The position numbers were made by a program, and so were the translations under genes. Below are positions 33,999 through 44,154 of a DNA stretch of 63,433 nt, in pieces. Every line of letters begins with the position of its first letter. Position 1 is the stretch's first letter. The DNA comes from Caldilineaceae bacterium (GTDB lineage Bacteria > Chloroflexota > Anaerolineae > Caldilineales > Caldilineaceae): assembly GCA_019637645.1 (NCBI GenBank), contig JAHBVH010000051.1, positions 1 through 63,433 of the forward strand, read 5' to 3'. Below the pieces are notes generated by a model. That model saw only the letters and a list, made by a program, of their open reading frames with translations. It was not told where the DNA came from and did no database searches.

Positions 33999-35396
33999 CT
34001 AGGCGGTTGCGGACGCAACTGGCTTGTGGGGCGCAGAAGATGGGTAGGGTAGATGCGTTTCTGGGGTGAGCCACATGCCGCCTTGGGCGCGCAAGGTAAA
34101 CTTGGCGGTCAACTTGGCGGGTCGCGTGGGGTCGGTTTGCAGGCGGAACCGTTGGGCAATGGTGGCGGTGATCAGTTGCATCTCTAATAGCGCCAGTGGT
34201 TCGCCAATGCACTTGCGTGGACCGATCAAAAAGGGCAAGTAGGCGCTGCGGTTGTTGGCCTGAGCTTGTTCGGGGGTAAAGCGCTCTGGGATAAAGGACA
34301 TGGGTTCAGCCCAATAGCGAGGATGGTGGTGCAGCCCATAGATGTTTACCAACAAGATCGACTTGGCCGGAATGGCATAGCCGACGACATCATCGGCCTC
34401 GATGGATTGGCGGGTGGTCACAAAGGCGGCTGGGTAGCGTCGTAGGGCTTCGTCGATGACGGTGCGTAGATAGGGGAGCTGGGGTAGATCCGCGACCGTT
34501 GGCAGGCGCTCCCCCAGGACGCTGGTTAATTCTTGGTGCACCCGTGCGGCTACGGCAGGATAGGTTGCCAAACTATGGAAGAGCCACGCCAAGGTCACGG
34601 AACTAGTCTCGTGGCCGGCGCTGACAATGCCAAAGAGTTCATCCATCAATTTGGCGGTGCTCATGGGGCCGCCGTCGCCTTCCTCACGCGCCGCCATGAG
34701 CATATCGAGCAGGTCGCCAGGGTGATCCCCTTGTTGGATGCGCTCCGCAATGGCGGTGCGGAGGGTGCTATGGGTTATCTGAAGCGCTTGGTGAAAGGCG
34801 CGATGCCGACCATTCAGGGCATAGACCAAGGGCGCAGCAAGGTTTGCTGAGCGGTCGGCCACATAGGTTGAGATGGTGGTAAAGGCGTGGTAGAGCTGCC
34901 GGTGATCCCGCAAAATGTCAACATTGAGCATCGTCCGCCCAATGATCGACATGGTAATATCCATCATAGCCGCTTCTACATCGAGGGGGTGTCCAGCTTG
35001 CCAATGGGCCAGCGCCTTGGTGGTCTCGGCGGTGATCACCTCCCCAAAACGCGCCACTTGTTGGCGGTGAAAAGCAGGTTGCATGAGCCGACGCTGCTTT
35101 AGCCAAAGCTCGCCATCACTGGTGAAAAGATTATCACGCGTCTGCAGGGCCAGGCGCGTGATGTTCATGAAGTTCTGTTCTTTCCGATAGTTGCGGTTAT
35201 TGCTCTGCAATATATAGTGTGCCGCGGCTGGGTCGGTTAGCACGTAGACTGGAACCGGGCCAAACCGGAGTTGCGTAACCGGGCCATGCTTGTGGGCAAT
35301 CTCTAATAATAAACCCAAGGGATCGCTACGAAAATCGGCTAAATCGCCCAAAAGATGGGGCCGTCGTTGCCGTTTGGGTGGGGTTAGTGTGGTCAT
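33999..35396 (-). CDS. Cytochrome P450
   Basis: A 465-residue soluble P450 monooxygenase. The I-helix oxygen motif is AGHETSS (260-266), the K-helix ExxR is EALR (316-319), and the heme-thiolate loop is FLIGPRKCIGEP with Cys396. The PERF segment is FIPERF. It resembles the CYP102/CYP4-like bacterial class more than small-molecule actinobacterial P450s, but I would not fix the family. No redox partner (ferredoxin or reductase) is in the window. Substrate unknown. It stands alone with at least 186 bp on both sides. Confidence 0.95.
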   Translation of the reverse strand: MTTLTPPKRQRRPHLLGDLADFRSDPLGLLLEIAHKHGPVTQLRFGPVPVYVLTDPAAAHYILQSNNRNYRKEQNFMNITRLALQTRDNLFTSDGELWLKQRRLMQPAFHRQQVARFGEVITAETTKALAHWQAGHPLDVEAAMMDITMSIIGRTMLNVDILRDHRQLYHAFTTISTYVADRSANLAAPLVYALNGRHRAFHQALQITHSTLRTAIAERIQQGDHPGDLLDMLMAAREEGDGGPMSTAKLMDELFGIVSAGHETSSVTLAWLFHSLATYPAVAARVHQELTSVLGERLPTVADLPQLPYLRTVIDEALRRYPAAFVTTRQSIEADDVVGYAIPAKSILLVNIYGLHHHPRYWAEPMSFIPERFTPEQAQANNRSAYLPFLIGPRKCIGEPLALLEMQLITATIAQRFRLQTDPTRPAKLTAKFTLRAQGGMWLTPETHLPYPSSAPHKPVASATA

Positions 35397-35582
35397 GTCC
35401 TCTCCTCTCCCCCTGAATGAATCTGTCTGTTAATCATGAGTTGAGTATAGGTGGAGCCGGAGCGCTTGTCATGGTCCCAAAGGTGAATCAGGGGAACCAG
35501 TGGGGAGTATGGTTGGGTTTTGTTCAAGAGCTGATCGGTTTGGACAACCGGCCAGCTCTCTGGGCAGATCAACTGCTCTTCC

Positions 35583-37586
35583 CTACGGACTTGGCATCGT
35601 CTTCACATAGCGATTCATCCACGCTAATAGGGCCTCATTTTGGGCACGGCGGACCTTGGGCGGGCCACTGATCGCGCCGCCGTGGGGCATGGCTGGTAGG
35701 CGTACCATTTCCACCGGGCAGCCGTTGACCTTGAGGATGGTATAGAACTGTTCGGCCTGTTCGGCAGGGCAGCGCCAATCGTGTTCACCTTGAACCAACA
35801 GCGTGGGCGTCTGACAGCGGTGGGCATAGGTGATCGGCGAGCAGCGGGTGTAGATTTCGGGGATCTCATGGGGATGACCGCCCAGCTCTTCGACGGCAAA
35901 CCAAACGCCAATGTCGCTGACCCCGTAGAAGCTATGCCAGTTGGTCACGGGATTTTCCGGCACCGCGGCTTTGAAGCGATGGGTCTGGCCGACGATCCAA
36001 CAGGAGAGGTTGCCCCCGCCCGAGAGGCCACAGACGCCCAGCCGTTCCGGGTCGGCCCAACCCTTGGCGATGACGGTATCGACGCCTGCCATGAGATCGG
36101 TGTAATCGAGATTACCCCAATCACCTTTGATGGCGGTCGAAAAGGCATTGCCATAGCCGGTGGAGGCGCGGTGGTTGATCAGCAAGACCGCATAGCCCGC
36201 GCCGACCAGCATTTGGGTGTCGAAATGATAGACCGAGCCAAACGCGCTGTGGGGGCCACCATGAATGTAGAGAATGGTGGGTGAGGGGGCTGTGGCTCCC
36301 GCTGGGCGGATCAACCAGCCTTCGACATTCACCCCATCTTTGCCAGGAAACCAGAGGGGTTCGATCACGGGCTGTTGCCGCTCGGCTAGGAAGGGCGCGT
36401 TGAGTTGGGTGAGTTGCTGCTCATATTCCCCGTTGCCATTGGCGGTGTAAAGATCGGGCGGGTTGAGGAAGTCGCTAACGGCATAGAGCAAGTTGTCGGT
36501 AGCGGCACTCCAGCCGAGGAGAAAACAGGAGCGATCCCCGTGTAACACCGCGCGGTAGCTGGTCGCGCCACTTAATTGAACTTGATAGATCTGAACCGTG
36601 CCGCCGATCTGGACGGGGACATAGGCGCTTTCCCCCGCGTCTGTTGTGGCAGCCGTGACATAGATTTTTCCCAACTGCGCCGCCACCGCCGCGGGCATAT
36701 CCGGCTGGAGGCGCGCGCCAACTTGGCGATCCAAGCCACTCGTCCGTTGGTCGATGGTGCCTTGCGCTAGATCGACTACCCAGAGATCGTTTTGTGTGCC
36801 GATGCGCTGTCCTTTGGCTACTCCTACAAAAGCAATCCGCGCACCATCTGGTAGCCACGCTGCAATCCCCGCAAAGTTGCCCCACGCGTGACCAACCGGG
36901 GTGCTGATCGTACCAGACAGGGTTACGACGCGTAATTCTGGGGTAATCGCCCGGTGGGTTGTCGGCTGCATGGTGGCGGTATAGAGGAGGCGGCTGCCAT
37001 CGGGGGACCATTGCGGCATGGTGTTATGACAGCCATCGGCGGTCAAGCGCTGGGCCTCACCCCCTGTCGCGGCAATGATATAGAGATCTTGGACGGCTGA
37101 ATCGAGATAGCCAATGGCGTCAAAGCGATAGACATGGCGGGTCAGCCGGTAGGGCCGGCTGGTGTCGTGGGGCTGGTCGGGTTGGGGGCCAGCACTAAAA
37201 GCCAACTGCTGACCATCGGGTGACCAAGTGATGCCGCCGCTCACCCCTTGTGGGAACTGCGTCAACGGTCGCGCCTCGCCGCCATCGACGGCAATGAGAT
37301 AGAGCTGCGGTTTGTCGCCACGCGTGGAGAGGAAGGCTAGGGTAGAGCCGTCCGGCGACCATTGGGGGGCTTGATCGCGCGCTTTGCCAAAGGTGAGTTG
37401 ACGGCTGGTTCCCGTGGCAAGCTCCAATAGCCAGAGCTGTTCGGTGTCGGTATCTGTCTCTTCATCATACGTGGCGACGCTATAGGCCACCTGTTGTCCA
37501 TCGGGCGAAAGGGCGGCTGATTGCAGAAAGCGCAGTTGGAAAAGATCGGCGGGCTGGATAGGATGTTGTGTGGCTGGGTTGTTCAT
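35583..37586 (-). CDS. S9-family prolyl-oligopeptidase-like peptidase
   Basis: A 667-residue S9C-type peptidase. Residues of about 1-390 form a beta-propeller of TolB/PD40-like blades (ALSPDGQQVAYSV, QWSPDGSTLAFLST, TWSPDGQQLAFSA, QWSPDGSRLLYTA), which gates access to the catalytic alpha/beta-hydrolase domain (about 410-667). The catalytic Ser is in GVCGLSGGGNLSCW, the Asp in LVQGEHDWRCP and the His in PHGG near the end. I start at the ATG at 37586, where the protein character begins; any extension upstream has no family similarity. It cleaves short peptides, probably in the cytoplasm, since there is no signal peptide. Confidence 0.93.
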   Translation of the reverse strand: MNNPATQHPIQPADLFQLRFLQSAALSPDGQQVAYSVATYDEETDTDTEQLWLLELATGTSRQLTFGKARDQAPQWSPDGSTLAFLSTRGDKPQLYLIAVDGGEARPLTQFPQGVSGGITWSPDGQQLAFSAGPQPDQPHDTSRPYRLTRHVYRFDAIGYLDSAVQDLYIIAATGGEAQRLTADGCHNTMPQWSPDGSRLLYTATMQPTTHRAITPELRVVTLSGTISTPVGHAWGNFAGIAAWLPDGARIAFVGVAKGQRIGTQNDLWVVDLAQGTIDQRTSGLDRQVGARLQPDMPAAVAAQLGKIYVTAATTDAGESAYVPVQIGGTVQIYQVQLSGATSYRAVLHGDRSCFLLGWSAATDNLLYAVSDFLNPPDLYTANGNGEYEQQLTQLNAPFLAERQQPVIEPLWFPGKDGVNVEGWLIRPAGATAPSPTILYIHGGPHSAFGSVYHFDTQMLVGAGYAVLLINHRASTGYGNAFSTAIKGDWGNLDYTDLMAGVDTVIAKGWADPERLGVCGLSGGGNLSCWIVGQTHRFKAAVPENPVTNWHSFYGVSDIGVWFAVEELGGHPHEIPEIYTRCSPITYAHRCQTPTLLVQGEHDWRCPAEQAEQFYTILKVNGCPVEMVRLPAMPHGGAISGPPKVRRAQNEALLAWMNRYVKTMPSP

Positions 37587-37790
37587 AGGGTCTCCGATTG
37601 CAAGAGAAAGTTGGGCCTTATCGTGGGATGATCCTATTGTAGCGTGCTGGCAGCGTGAACGCGAACGCGGACGCCAGCAAAGATAAAATACTAGGAAATA
37701 GCGCACTTTGGTTGCATTGACGAACCGCGTAGCGCCTAAGCGATTCTGGAAATTTTTTAATTTTATGAAAGTGTGGATTAACTGTGGCCC

Positions 37791-37852
37791 GTGCCGGGGA
37801 CGGGCCAGCCGTTGTCGCGAGGGGAAGCGGATTTGTGGCCCGTCCCCGGCAC
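37791..37852. terminator. 17-bp inverted repeat
   Basis: GTGCCGGGGACGGGCCA (37791-37807) and its complement (37836-37852) surround 28 bases. It follows the stop of the leftward glycoside-hydrolase-like gene (37870) and precedes the S9 peptidase start (37586), so it should separate the two transcripts. Confidence 0.5.
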
Positions 37853-37869
37853 CGCCCTTCGTATGGCGG

Positions 37870-39363
37870 CTAGAGGCGGCGTAATAGGAGGGCATGGTAG
37901 GGCCTACCGGGGGCAGGCAGGGCGACCTTGCCCGAGACTGGTGCGGCATGGGGGCGGACGGTCATTGCCCAGGTGTCGATGATATCGGCCTGATATTGTT
38001 CATCGGCGGGGAGGGTAAGTTCGACCAACGCCGGTTGGGCGACGCCAAAGTAGATGAGGTAATAGGCATGGGGCTGGCCCACACACCCTGGCATGCGGAT
38101 GATCTGGTCGATGGGGTTGAGACCCGTGGCTGGGCCTGTTTCTAGGATGCGGCGTAGAAAGGCAAGGCGTGGGGCGCTTTCGCCGTGTAACACGCCACCT
38201 TTGGACCACCAAAGAATGTCTGCTGGGTGAAGATAGGTCTCCCCATGGCCGACATAGCCGCCCGCGGTGGTGCCCAGCCAGAAACGATGGACCATTTCTT
38301 GCGCGGAGATATTGCCCCAGCGTTGGGGAATGTTGCCTTCATAACAACATTCATCGACCACGACTGGTTTTTTGTACTCTTCTCGCCAGACGCGCGTCTG
38401 CTCCACGTTGCCATGTTGGATGCTGGCGTGGGTAACCCACGGTTTGCCATGGTCATAAAAGCCACGGCAGTTATGGATCGACCGGAGGTGTTGATAGGGA
38501 TCGTGGCTCTGGACAAGCTGGAAAAAGCGATCCCAGTCGGCCATTGTTTTCTGGGGCATGAGGTCATACTCGTTTGCCATCGACCACCAGACATTGCGGT
38601 AGGCCGCCAGCCGCGCCACGACATAGCGCAGGTAGCAGTCATCGGTGGCCGCGTCCATGGTGGCAAAGCCCCAGCGGTCGTAGGGGTGAAAGAGGATGAT
38701 GTCGGCCTCGATGCCCAGATCGCGCAAGGCGGCGACATGGTGTTCGAGCTGTTGGAAGTAGGCCGGCTCAAAGCGGCTGAAATCAAAGGCCCACCCCTTC
38801 GCGCCTTCTCCTTGCCAACTGCCTTCCCAGGTGCTACTCCCATGTGCTAGGCAGGGGAAGGGATAGTGTTCGGGTTCGTTCTCGTTATAGCGATAATGTT
38901 TGGGAAAGACACAGAAGCGAATTTTGTTAAAAGGCGCGCTGCGTAAGGTCGTCAACGTCTCGGTGGCGCGGGCTTCCCCTTGATGATTCCACACATAGCA
39001 AGTGGTCCCGATCTGTTTATAGGGCGTGCCATCGGCATAGGCAAAGTGGTAGGTGTGGGCAACGCGGACAGGACCATGGTTCTCCGCGCTGGGTGCTGTA
39101 CAAACAAAGCTTCCTTCAATACCATCTAGTTCGGCCCGGTTGCTCTGGGTGCGATAGCGCCAGGTGCCTTGGGTGTCTGGCATAAAACGCACGCGATAGA
39201 TGCCATTGCCATCATAAAAGCCATCAACGTTAATGGTTCGATGTTGATAAGAGAATTGTGCTGTGAAGTCTACCTCTAGAAAGGGGTTGCCTGCCGCGCT
39301 GCCAGCTTGCGTCAACGTAAAGATATCCCACTGGGCAACGACGGGCTGCTCAGATGTATTCAT
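37870..39363 (-). CDS. DUF5060/DUF4038-type glycoside hydrolase-like protein
   Basis: A 497-residue cytoplasmic protein (no signal peptide). The N-terminal 95 residues ([23 protein letters not shown]...[13 protein letters not shown]) match the DUF5060 beta domain. The central part ([13 protein letters not shown]...[20 protein letters not shown]...[19 protein letters not shown]) is a GH-A-type barrel like DUF4038 proteins such as apiosidase. Candidate catalytic Glu residues are in [11 protein letters not shown] and [12 protein letters not shown] small beta domain ends the protein. The start at 39363 has AAAGGAGG six bases upstream. Its place beside sugar-acid enzymes and an apionate-lactonase-like gene suggests it frees the sugar that the cluster consumes. 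The identity of that sugar is inferred at best. Confidence 0.8.
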   Translation of the reverse strand: MNTSEQPVVAQWDIFTLTQAGSAAGNPFLEVDFTAQFSYQHRTINVDGFYDGNGIYRVRFMPDTQGTWRYRTQSNRAELDGIEGSFVCTAPSAENHGPVRVAHTYHFAYADGTPYKQIGTTCYVWNHQGEARATETLTTLRSAPFNKIRFCVFPKHYRYNENEPEHYPFPCLAHGSSTWEGSWQGEGAKGWAFDFSRFEPAYFQQLEHHVAALRDLGIEADIILFHPYDRWGFATMDAATDDCYLRYVVARLAAYRNVWWSMANEYDLMPQKTMADWDRFFQLVQSHDPYQHLRSIHNCRGFYDHGKPWVTHASIQHGNVEQTRVWREEYKKPVVVDECCYEGNIPQRWGNISAQEMVHRFWLGTTAGGYVGHGETYLHPADILWWSKGGVLHGESAPRLAFLRRILETGPATGLNPIDQIIRMPGCVGQPHAYYLIYFGVAQPALVELTLPADEQYQADIIDTWAMTVRPHAAPVSGKVALPAPGRPYHALLLRRL

Positions 39364-39387
39364 AGGGGGCCTCCTTTGCGATCGGTT

Positions 39388-39470
39388 GGGATGGGGACGC
39401 GGATTGGCGCGGGTGGACGCGGGTTGTACAGATGTGCGCGGCCCCAAAGTAAATCTGCGTCCTCATCCTG
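39388..39470. terminator. CGCGGAT-family hairpin 3 (imperfect)
   Basis: GGATGGGGACGCGGATT on the left pairs imperfectly with AAATCTGCGTCCTCATCC on the right, with CGCGG-rich sequence between. It occupies nearly the whole gap between the enolase-family gene (stop at 39472) and the start of the glycoside-hydrolase-like gene (39363), both leftward. Confidence 0.5.
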
Positions 39471-39471
39471 C

Positions 39472-40653
39472 TTATTCAAAGACGAAGAGGGCTGTGCGCT
39501 GGCGTTCGATCAGCTCCCAATCGTATTGTACGCCCAGCCCAGGGCCATCGGGCACGGGTACACAGCCATCGGCCCCGAGCGCTTCCGGTTGATCTGAATA
39601 GCCACAGGTGTAGACGGGCGGGACAAGATTGGCCATCCCCGGCCCGATCAAGGCCATTTCATAGAAGTGGGTGTTGCGAATGGCCGCAATGACGGCGCGG
39701 TGGGCGGGGCCACAGGCATGCATTTGGACATCCAACCCCAGGGCTTCGCAGAGGTGGGCAATCTTCATGGCGCCGGTGATGCCCAGATCATATTCGGGGT
39801 CGGCGTGGATCATGTCGCAGCCACCGGCAAGGAGGAAGTTGGCTTTCTGTTCGAGGCCACGGACATGTTCGCTGACGAGGATCGGCGTTTTGAGCTTTTC
39901 GCGCAGCCGTTGATGCCCAATGGCCGAGACGCCACTATCGCGGTAGGGATCTTCATACCAGAAGTAGTTGGCTTCATCACACGCCTGTCCCACATAGAGC
40001 GCGTCAAGGAAGGTGCGCAGTTGGCAGGCTGGATCGACCATCAAATACATGTCGTCGCCCACCCGTTCGCGGGTCAACAAGACCGTGCGCGCTTCGCGCT
40101 TGGCGTCGCCACTGTGCCACCCATGAATCTTAAAGCCGACAAAGCCTTGGGCTTGGCAGGCGAGGGCATAGTCGGCCATGGCCGCGGGTGTATCCATGCC
40201 GCCGGGCTCTTCTTGGGCATGATAAGTGCTGGCATAGGTGGGCAGACGTTTGCGGAAGCCCCCCAACATCCGTGCTACCGATAGATTGTATTTCTTGCCT
40301 GCCAAGTCCCACAGGGCAATATCGAGCGGACCGTGCCCCATGTGGTCATAGGCGCGCACCTCGCGCTTGAGATCATCGTAGATCAACTCGCGCGCTTCAG
40401 GATCACGGCCAAGTAGATTGGGCGCTAACATTTGGATCTGGCCCAAGGTGGAAGGGGTGCCAACCCAATGGGTGACATATTCTCCTTGGGCACCGTCTTC
40501 ACAGAGAATGCGCACGGCAAAGCGTTGGGTTTTGAGTTTGGCGCCGGGCCGATAGATCACATTGCCCACCCCGGCGGCTGAGTGTTTCCCCAAGCCAAGA
40601 TTGGGCGTTTCAAAGGCAAAGAGATGTATTTCGACGCGTTGAATGATGCTCAT
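39472..40653 (-). CDS. Enolase-superfamily sugar-acid dehydratase
   Basis: A 393-residue member of the enolase superfamily, mandelate-racemase-like branch, which abstracts a proton next to a carboxylate, usually to dehydrate aldonic or aldaric acids. The capping domain is N-terminal (VEIHLFAFETPNLGLGK). In the barrel a KxH pair (GFKIHGW) lies at the strand-2 base position; metal ligands are D in MVDPACQL, E in YWFYEDP-type (here YFWYEDPYRD) and E in LVSEHV. The strand-7 His is in QMHACGPAH. Substrate is not fixed by these residues. I use the ATG at 40653 with a CAGGAG ribosome site. It follows UxuA-1 on the same strand after 83 bp. Confidence 0.88.
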   Translation of the reverse strand: MSIIQRVEIHLFAFETPNLGLGKHSAAGVGNVIYRPGAKLKTQRFAVRILCEDGAQGEYVTHWVGTPSTLGQIQMLAPNLLGRDPEARELIYDDLKREVRAYDHMGHGPLDIALWDLAGKKYNLSVARMLGGFRKRLPTYASTYHAQEEPGGMDTPAAMADYALACQAQGFVGFKIHGWHSGDAKREARTVLLTRERVGDDMYLMVDPACQLRTFLDALYVGQACDEANYFWYEDPYRDSGVSAIGHQRLREKLKTPILVSEHVRGLEQKANFLLAGGCDMIHADPEYDLGITGAMKIAHLCEALGLDVQMHACGPAHRAVIAAIRNTHFYEMALIGPGMANLVPPVYTCGYSDQPEALGADGCVPVPDGPGLGVQYDWELIERQRTALFVFE

Positions 40654-40736
40654 GGTTGCGCTCCTGGTTGTGCTCTTCGTTGTGCTCTGTTGGCAATTGC
40701 GGGGGCAAAGTTCATCGCCGGGGGACGATCTGCCGC

Positions 40737-41720
40737 TTACGCTGCTTCGCCTTGGAGCCAGGAGAGCATCGTCAGCATCTGCCCATTGGCAAAGGCGCGG
40801 CTCAAGCTCACCCACCCTGTATCGCCGACCATGCGCGGGACATGGTCGTCAATCAAGAAGCCACGGAAGTTCAGCTCTTTGAGGGTCTGCATCACTTCGA
40901 ACATATTCAAGTTGCCTTCGCCAATAAAGGCTTCGCGGAAGGTGGGGACGGTGCCGAGTACATCGCGGAAGTGGACATAGATGATCTTGCCCCGCTCGCC
41001 AAAGTAGCGTAAGCCCATCAAACACTCTTCGGGACTCATCTCCGACCAGGAACCGACACAGAAGTCGAGGCCATGGTTGGGGCTATCGCCAATTTCCAGG
41101 GCGCGTTTGAAGCCTTCAAAGTTACGCATGAGGCGTGCTACACCCCCAAGGGTGGGAACGGGCGGATCGTCGGGATGTAGGGCGAGCTGCACGCCTTCCG
41201 CTTCGGCCACGGGTAGGATTGCTTTGATATAGTAGGCGTAGTTGGCCCACATTTCGGCGGCGTCAAATTCCCGCGCAAAGGAGAGGGGCGCTTTTTCGCC
41301 TTGCGCATGGTCATAGGCGGTGGTTTGGGCACCCCCGCGGGCGCGGGCCGTGGTCGAGGTGCGCCAAACGCCGTTGGGCATCCAGTGATAGCCAAAGATG
41401 GGAATACCGGCGCGGCCAATGTTGCGGATCGTCTGCTGCATGTTGTCGATCTGCTCGTCGCGACCGGGCAGGCCCAACATCGCTTTGACGTAGAACTTGA
41501 TCGGCACATTCTCAATGGCATTGAGGCGCAACCCGGCTTGGTCACACCGCGTGCGTAGATCGAGCAAGTCGGCATACTCCCAGCGGCTCTCGCCGGGTAA
41601 ACGTGGTGTGTTGAATTGAATGTCTTTTACGCCGATCTGGTGGGCAAATTCAATAATTTCGGGTGTCAACTGATTGGCTTGGCCAATCGCGACGCGCATG
41701 GGGAGCTCGTCAATTTTCAT
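40737..41720 (-). CDS. UxuA-like mannonate dehydratase family protein 1
   Basis: A 327-residue xylose-isomerase-like TIM barrel of the UxuA family, which dehydrates D-mannonate to 2-keto-3-deoxygluconate using a metal ion. Signature segments are LRLNAIENVPIKFYVKAMLGLPGRDEQI, GIPIFGYHWMPNGVWRTS, VQLALHPDDPPVPTLGGVARLM, GLDFCVGSWSEM, YVHFRDVLGT, and FLIDDHVPRM. The expected metal ligands (His, Cys, His, Asp in the HPDDPP, FCVGSW, VHFRD and DDH segments) are present. True UxuA proteins are about 390 residues; these shorter forms may act on a different sugar acid. UxuA-2 (42851-43849) is a close paralogue. Confidence 0.88.
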   Translation of the reverse strand: MKIDELPMRVAIGQANQLTPEIIEFAHQIGVKDIQFNTPRLPGESRWEYADLLDLRTRCDQAGLRLNAIENVPIKFYVKAMLGLPGRDEQIDNMQQTIRNIGRAGIPIFGYHWMPNGVWRTSTTARARGGAQTTAYDHAQGEKAPLSFAREFDAAEMWANYAYYIKAILPVAEAEGVQLALHPDDPPVPTLGGVARLMRNFEGFKRALEIGDSPNHGLDFCVGSWSEMSPEECLMGLRYFGERGKIIYVHFRDVLGTVPTFREAFIGEGNLNMFEVMQTLKELNFRGFLIDDHVPRMVGDTGWVSLSRAFANGQMLTMLSWLQGEAA

Positions 41721-41895
41721 GGTTCCTCTTTAAGATGGGTGATTGGGGCGGATGGTTGCCGCAGGGTTGATGAAGATTACCCATTAACTTCGGTAAACTA
41801 GCGCGGATTGAAATCAGCGCCTGCTCGGTCAGGCGGCGCGAAAGCGCACGAGTAAGGTCTACCGCTTTCATTGCTTACCCTTCATTAACCCGCTG

Positions 41896-41958
41896 CTGAC
41901 AGCGAGAAGCCGCTACAGCGGCTACCACCTAGCCGCTGTAGCGGCTTCTCATTGTCAG
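41896..41958. terminator. Long perfect hairpin between same-strand genes
   Basis: GAGAAGCCGCTACAGCGGCT (41904-41923) pairs perfectly with 41931-41950 around seven bases, and CTGACA/TGTCAG outside extend the stem. It separates PhyH-2 (stop at 41984) from UxuA-1 (start at 41720), both leftward, and so probably ends the PhyH-2/UxuA-2 transcript. Confidence 0.65.
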
Positions 41959-41983
41959 GGGGCAGTTTTAACTGCGCTGCGCA

Positions 41984-42808
41984 TTACCACGCCGTTAGGC
42001 CGAGCACCTTTTCGCCTAACTCGGTCAGCTTGGCGGTTTCATAGCGGGTCTCTTCCCAGCGGCGGGCATCGACGGGGAAGGAGCCGGGCGCGGTGCGATT
42101 GCGCCACGAGTTGACCCGGGCCTGCCGTTGTGCTTCATCGTCGGTGCGGGCCGGGTACATGCTGATATACTGGGCTAGCCGCGGGCGGTCCGTTTTGTTG
42201 CGTCCGTTGCCGTGGAGCAGCCCTGTGTGCCAAATAATCAGGTCACCAGCTTTGCCTTCGATGGGCTTGACCGTCAGCCCCGTAATGTCAGGGTGGGTTA
42301 GCTTGGCATCGGGCTTTTGGCGAGCCACAATCTCGGGCACCATTTTGTGCGAGCCGGGAACACATTGAAAGCCCCCTTGGGCTTCGTCGGTGTCCGTGAG
42401 GCAGAGCACCCCTTGGACGCGCAACCCAATCGGCCAGGTGGTGGGATCAAAGTCCCAGTGAATGAAGCCCTGGTGTTCCCAATCGGGCCGGGCTGGTGGG
42501 TTCATATTGGCCCGATCGAGCGAGACCCAAAGTTTTTCTGTGCCAAAGAGTTCGCTATAGGCTTGATGGATGCGCGGTGCTTGCCGATTGTCCCACAGCG
42601 CTTGGTGGTGATAGCAATGGGCCATGCCCGCTTTGCTATGCCACGGTGGTTGGCTATACCAGGTATCGGGATTGTTGCGATCCATCTGCAAAAAGTCCCA
42701 TACAACATCCACGACGGCATCCAAATTGGCTTTGGGCACTACATTCGAAACAATGACATACCCATTCTCTTCCCAAAAGGCGTGATCCGCCGCGCTTAAT
42801 AAGCTCAT
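41984..42808 (-). CDS. Phytanoyl-CoA dioxygenase family protein 2
   Basis: A 274-residue Fe(II)/2-oxoglutarate oxygenase-like protein. The iron ligands are H117 and D119 (GFIHWDFD) and H199 (GLLHGNG), with Arg210 downstream for 2-oxoglutarate. CLTDTDEAQGGFQCVPGSHK is the typical family strand. It lies 42 bp downstream of UxuA-2 on the same strand, so the two are probably co-transcribed. The start has GAAGGAAG upstream. A hydroxylase or demethylase acting on a modified sugar acid is one possibility. Confidence 0.88.
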   Translation of the reverse strand: MSLLSAADHAFWEENGYVIVSNVVPKANLDAVVDVVWDFLQMDRNNPDTWYSQPPWHSKAGMAHCYHHQALWDNRQAPRIHQAYSELFGTEKLWVSLDRANMNPPARPDWEHQGFIHWDFDPTTWPIGLRVQGVLCLTDTDEAQGGFQCVPGSHKMVPEIVARQKPDAKLTHPDITGLTVKPIEGKAGDLIIWHTGLLHGNGRNKTDRPRLAQYISMYPARTDDEAQRQARVNSWRNRTAPGSFPVDARRWEETRYETAKLTELGEKVLGLTAW

Positions 42809-42850
42809 AAATACTTCCTTCTTTACTTGTAATACGGTAAATCAATGATA

Positions 42851-43849
42851 CTACGCACGTACACCACGGTTCAATATTTCTAACATCGTGACCATCTGGC
42901 CGTTGGCAAAGGCGCGACTAAGGCCAACCCAGCCGCTGTCATTGACCATACGCGGGACGTGGTCATCGATCAAGAAACCTTGGAAGTTGTTCTCCTTGAG
43001 GATCTGCATCACTTGGAACATATTCAAGTTGCCCTCACCGATGAAGGCCTCGCGGAATTTGGGGACCGAGCCCAGCACATCGCGGAAGTGGACATAGAAG
43101 ATCTTCCCTTGCTCGGCGAAGTGGCGCAGGCCGGTCAAACATTCGTCTGGGCTCATTTCGGACCAGGAGCCGACACAGAAATCCAGCCCGTGATTGGGGC
43201 TGTCGCCAATGCGCATGGCCCGCTTGAAGGCTTCATGGTCGCGCATGATGCGGGCTACCCCGCCTAGCGAAGGCACGGGCGGATCGTCAGGATGGAGCGC
43301 CAGTTTAATACCTGATTCTTCGGCGGCTGGGAGGATCCCCTTGATAAAGTATTCGTAGTTCGCCCACATCTCTTCGTCCGTATATTCGCGACCAAAAGCA
43401 AGCGGCGCATCTTTGGCTAGTTCATAGTCAAAGGCCGTGGTCTGGGCACCACCACGGGCGCGGGCGGTGTTCGAGGTGCGCCAGACCCCGAGGACGACAA
43501 AGTGATAGCCAAAGATGGGAATGCCCGCCCGACCCATGTTGCGGATCGTCTTTTGCATATTTTCGATCTGCTCATCGCGGCCGGGCAGACCCAACATGGC
43601 TTTGTCATAGAACTTGATCGGCACATTTTCAATGGCGTTCAACCGTAGACCAGCATCTTCGCAGCTTGTGCGCAGCCGGACTAGATCCATGTACTCCCAG
43701 TGGGTGTCGCCCGATAGGTGGGGGGAACCATGGAACATATTAAATTGAATGTCACGAATGCCCGTCTGGTGGGCAAAGGCAATAATCTCATCGGTCAGAT
43801 GGTTGCTCTGGCCGAGGGCAATACGCATGGGGAGTTCCGTCGAATTCAT
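42851..43849 (-). CDS. UxuA-like mannonate dehydratase family protein 2
   Basis: A 332-residue paralogue of UxuA-1 with the same barrel motifs (NAIENVPIKFYDKAMLGLPGRDEQI, KLALHPDDPPVPSLGGVARIM, GLDFCVGSWSEM, YVHFRDVLGS, FLIDDHVPRM). The two proteins are identical over long stretches but differ near the active-site loop, where PNGVWRTS in paralogue 1 becomes VLGVWRTS here, and by a few inserted residues near 38-43. This suggests duplication followed by a change in substrate. The gene is divergent from PhyH-3 and leads into PhyH-2. Confidence 0.88.
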   Translation of the reverse strand: MNSTELPMRIALGQSNHLTDEIIAFAHQTGIRDIQFNMFHGSPHLSGDTHWEYMDLVRLRTSCEDAGLRLNAIENVPIKFYDKAMLGLPGRDEQIENMQKTIRNMGRAGIPIFGYHFVVLGVWRTSNTARARGGAQTTAFDYELAKDAPLAFGREYTDEEMWANYEYFIKGILPAAEESGIKLALHPDDPPVPSLGGVARIMRDHEAFKRAMRIGDSPNHGLDFCVGSWSEMSPDECLTGLRHFAEQGKIFYVHFRDVLGSVPKFREAFIGEGNLNMFQVMQILKENNFQGFLIDDHVPRMVNDSGWVGLSRAFANGQMVTMLEILNRGVRA

Positions 43850-44154
43850 GGCTTACCTCAATTGATTCTACGCATCTTTGCGAATGGGTACCGCCCCTGG
43901 TGGGGGCGATACGCAATTTGGCTCCGAAATTGCACCTCCAATGATACTGCAATTGCCGAGGATCGTAAAATTGACATTTTTGCACTTGGCTCGTGATCCG
44001 CGTCCCACTCCTCTCTGCTTGTGCCTCTATTCCGCCAGAGATTGACAATTGCTGGAAGTTGACATACGATCCTTCGTAGGGCGGAAGCGCAGCAGGGTTG
44101 TTGCTCTTTCCCGGCCTGCTCCCTATCCATGAATTGCTGCCAAAGGAGTTTTCT
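43850..44154. other. 305-bp divergent intergenic region
   Basis: This holds the start regions of UxuA-2 (leftward) and PhyH-3 (rightward). A TTGACA at about 43972 could be a minus-35 element for rightward transcription, but I find no clear minus-10 partner. GCAATTG and its relatives repeat near 43920-43960. No gene is called here. Confidence 0.4.
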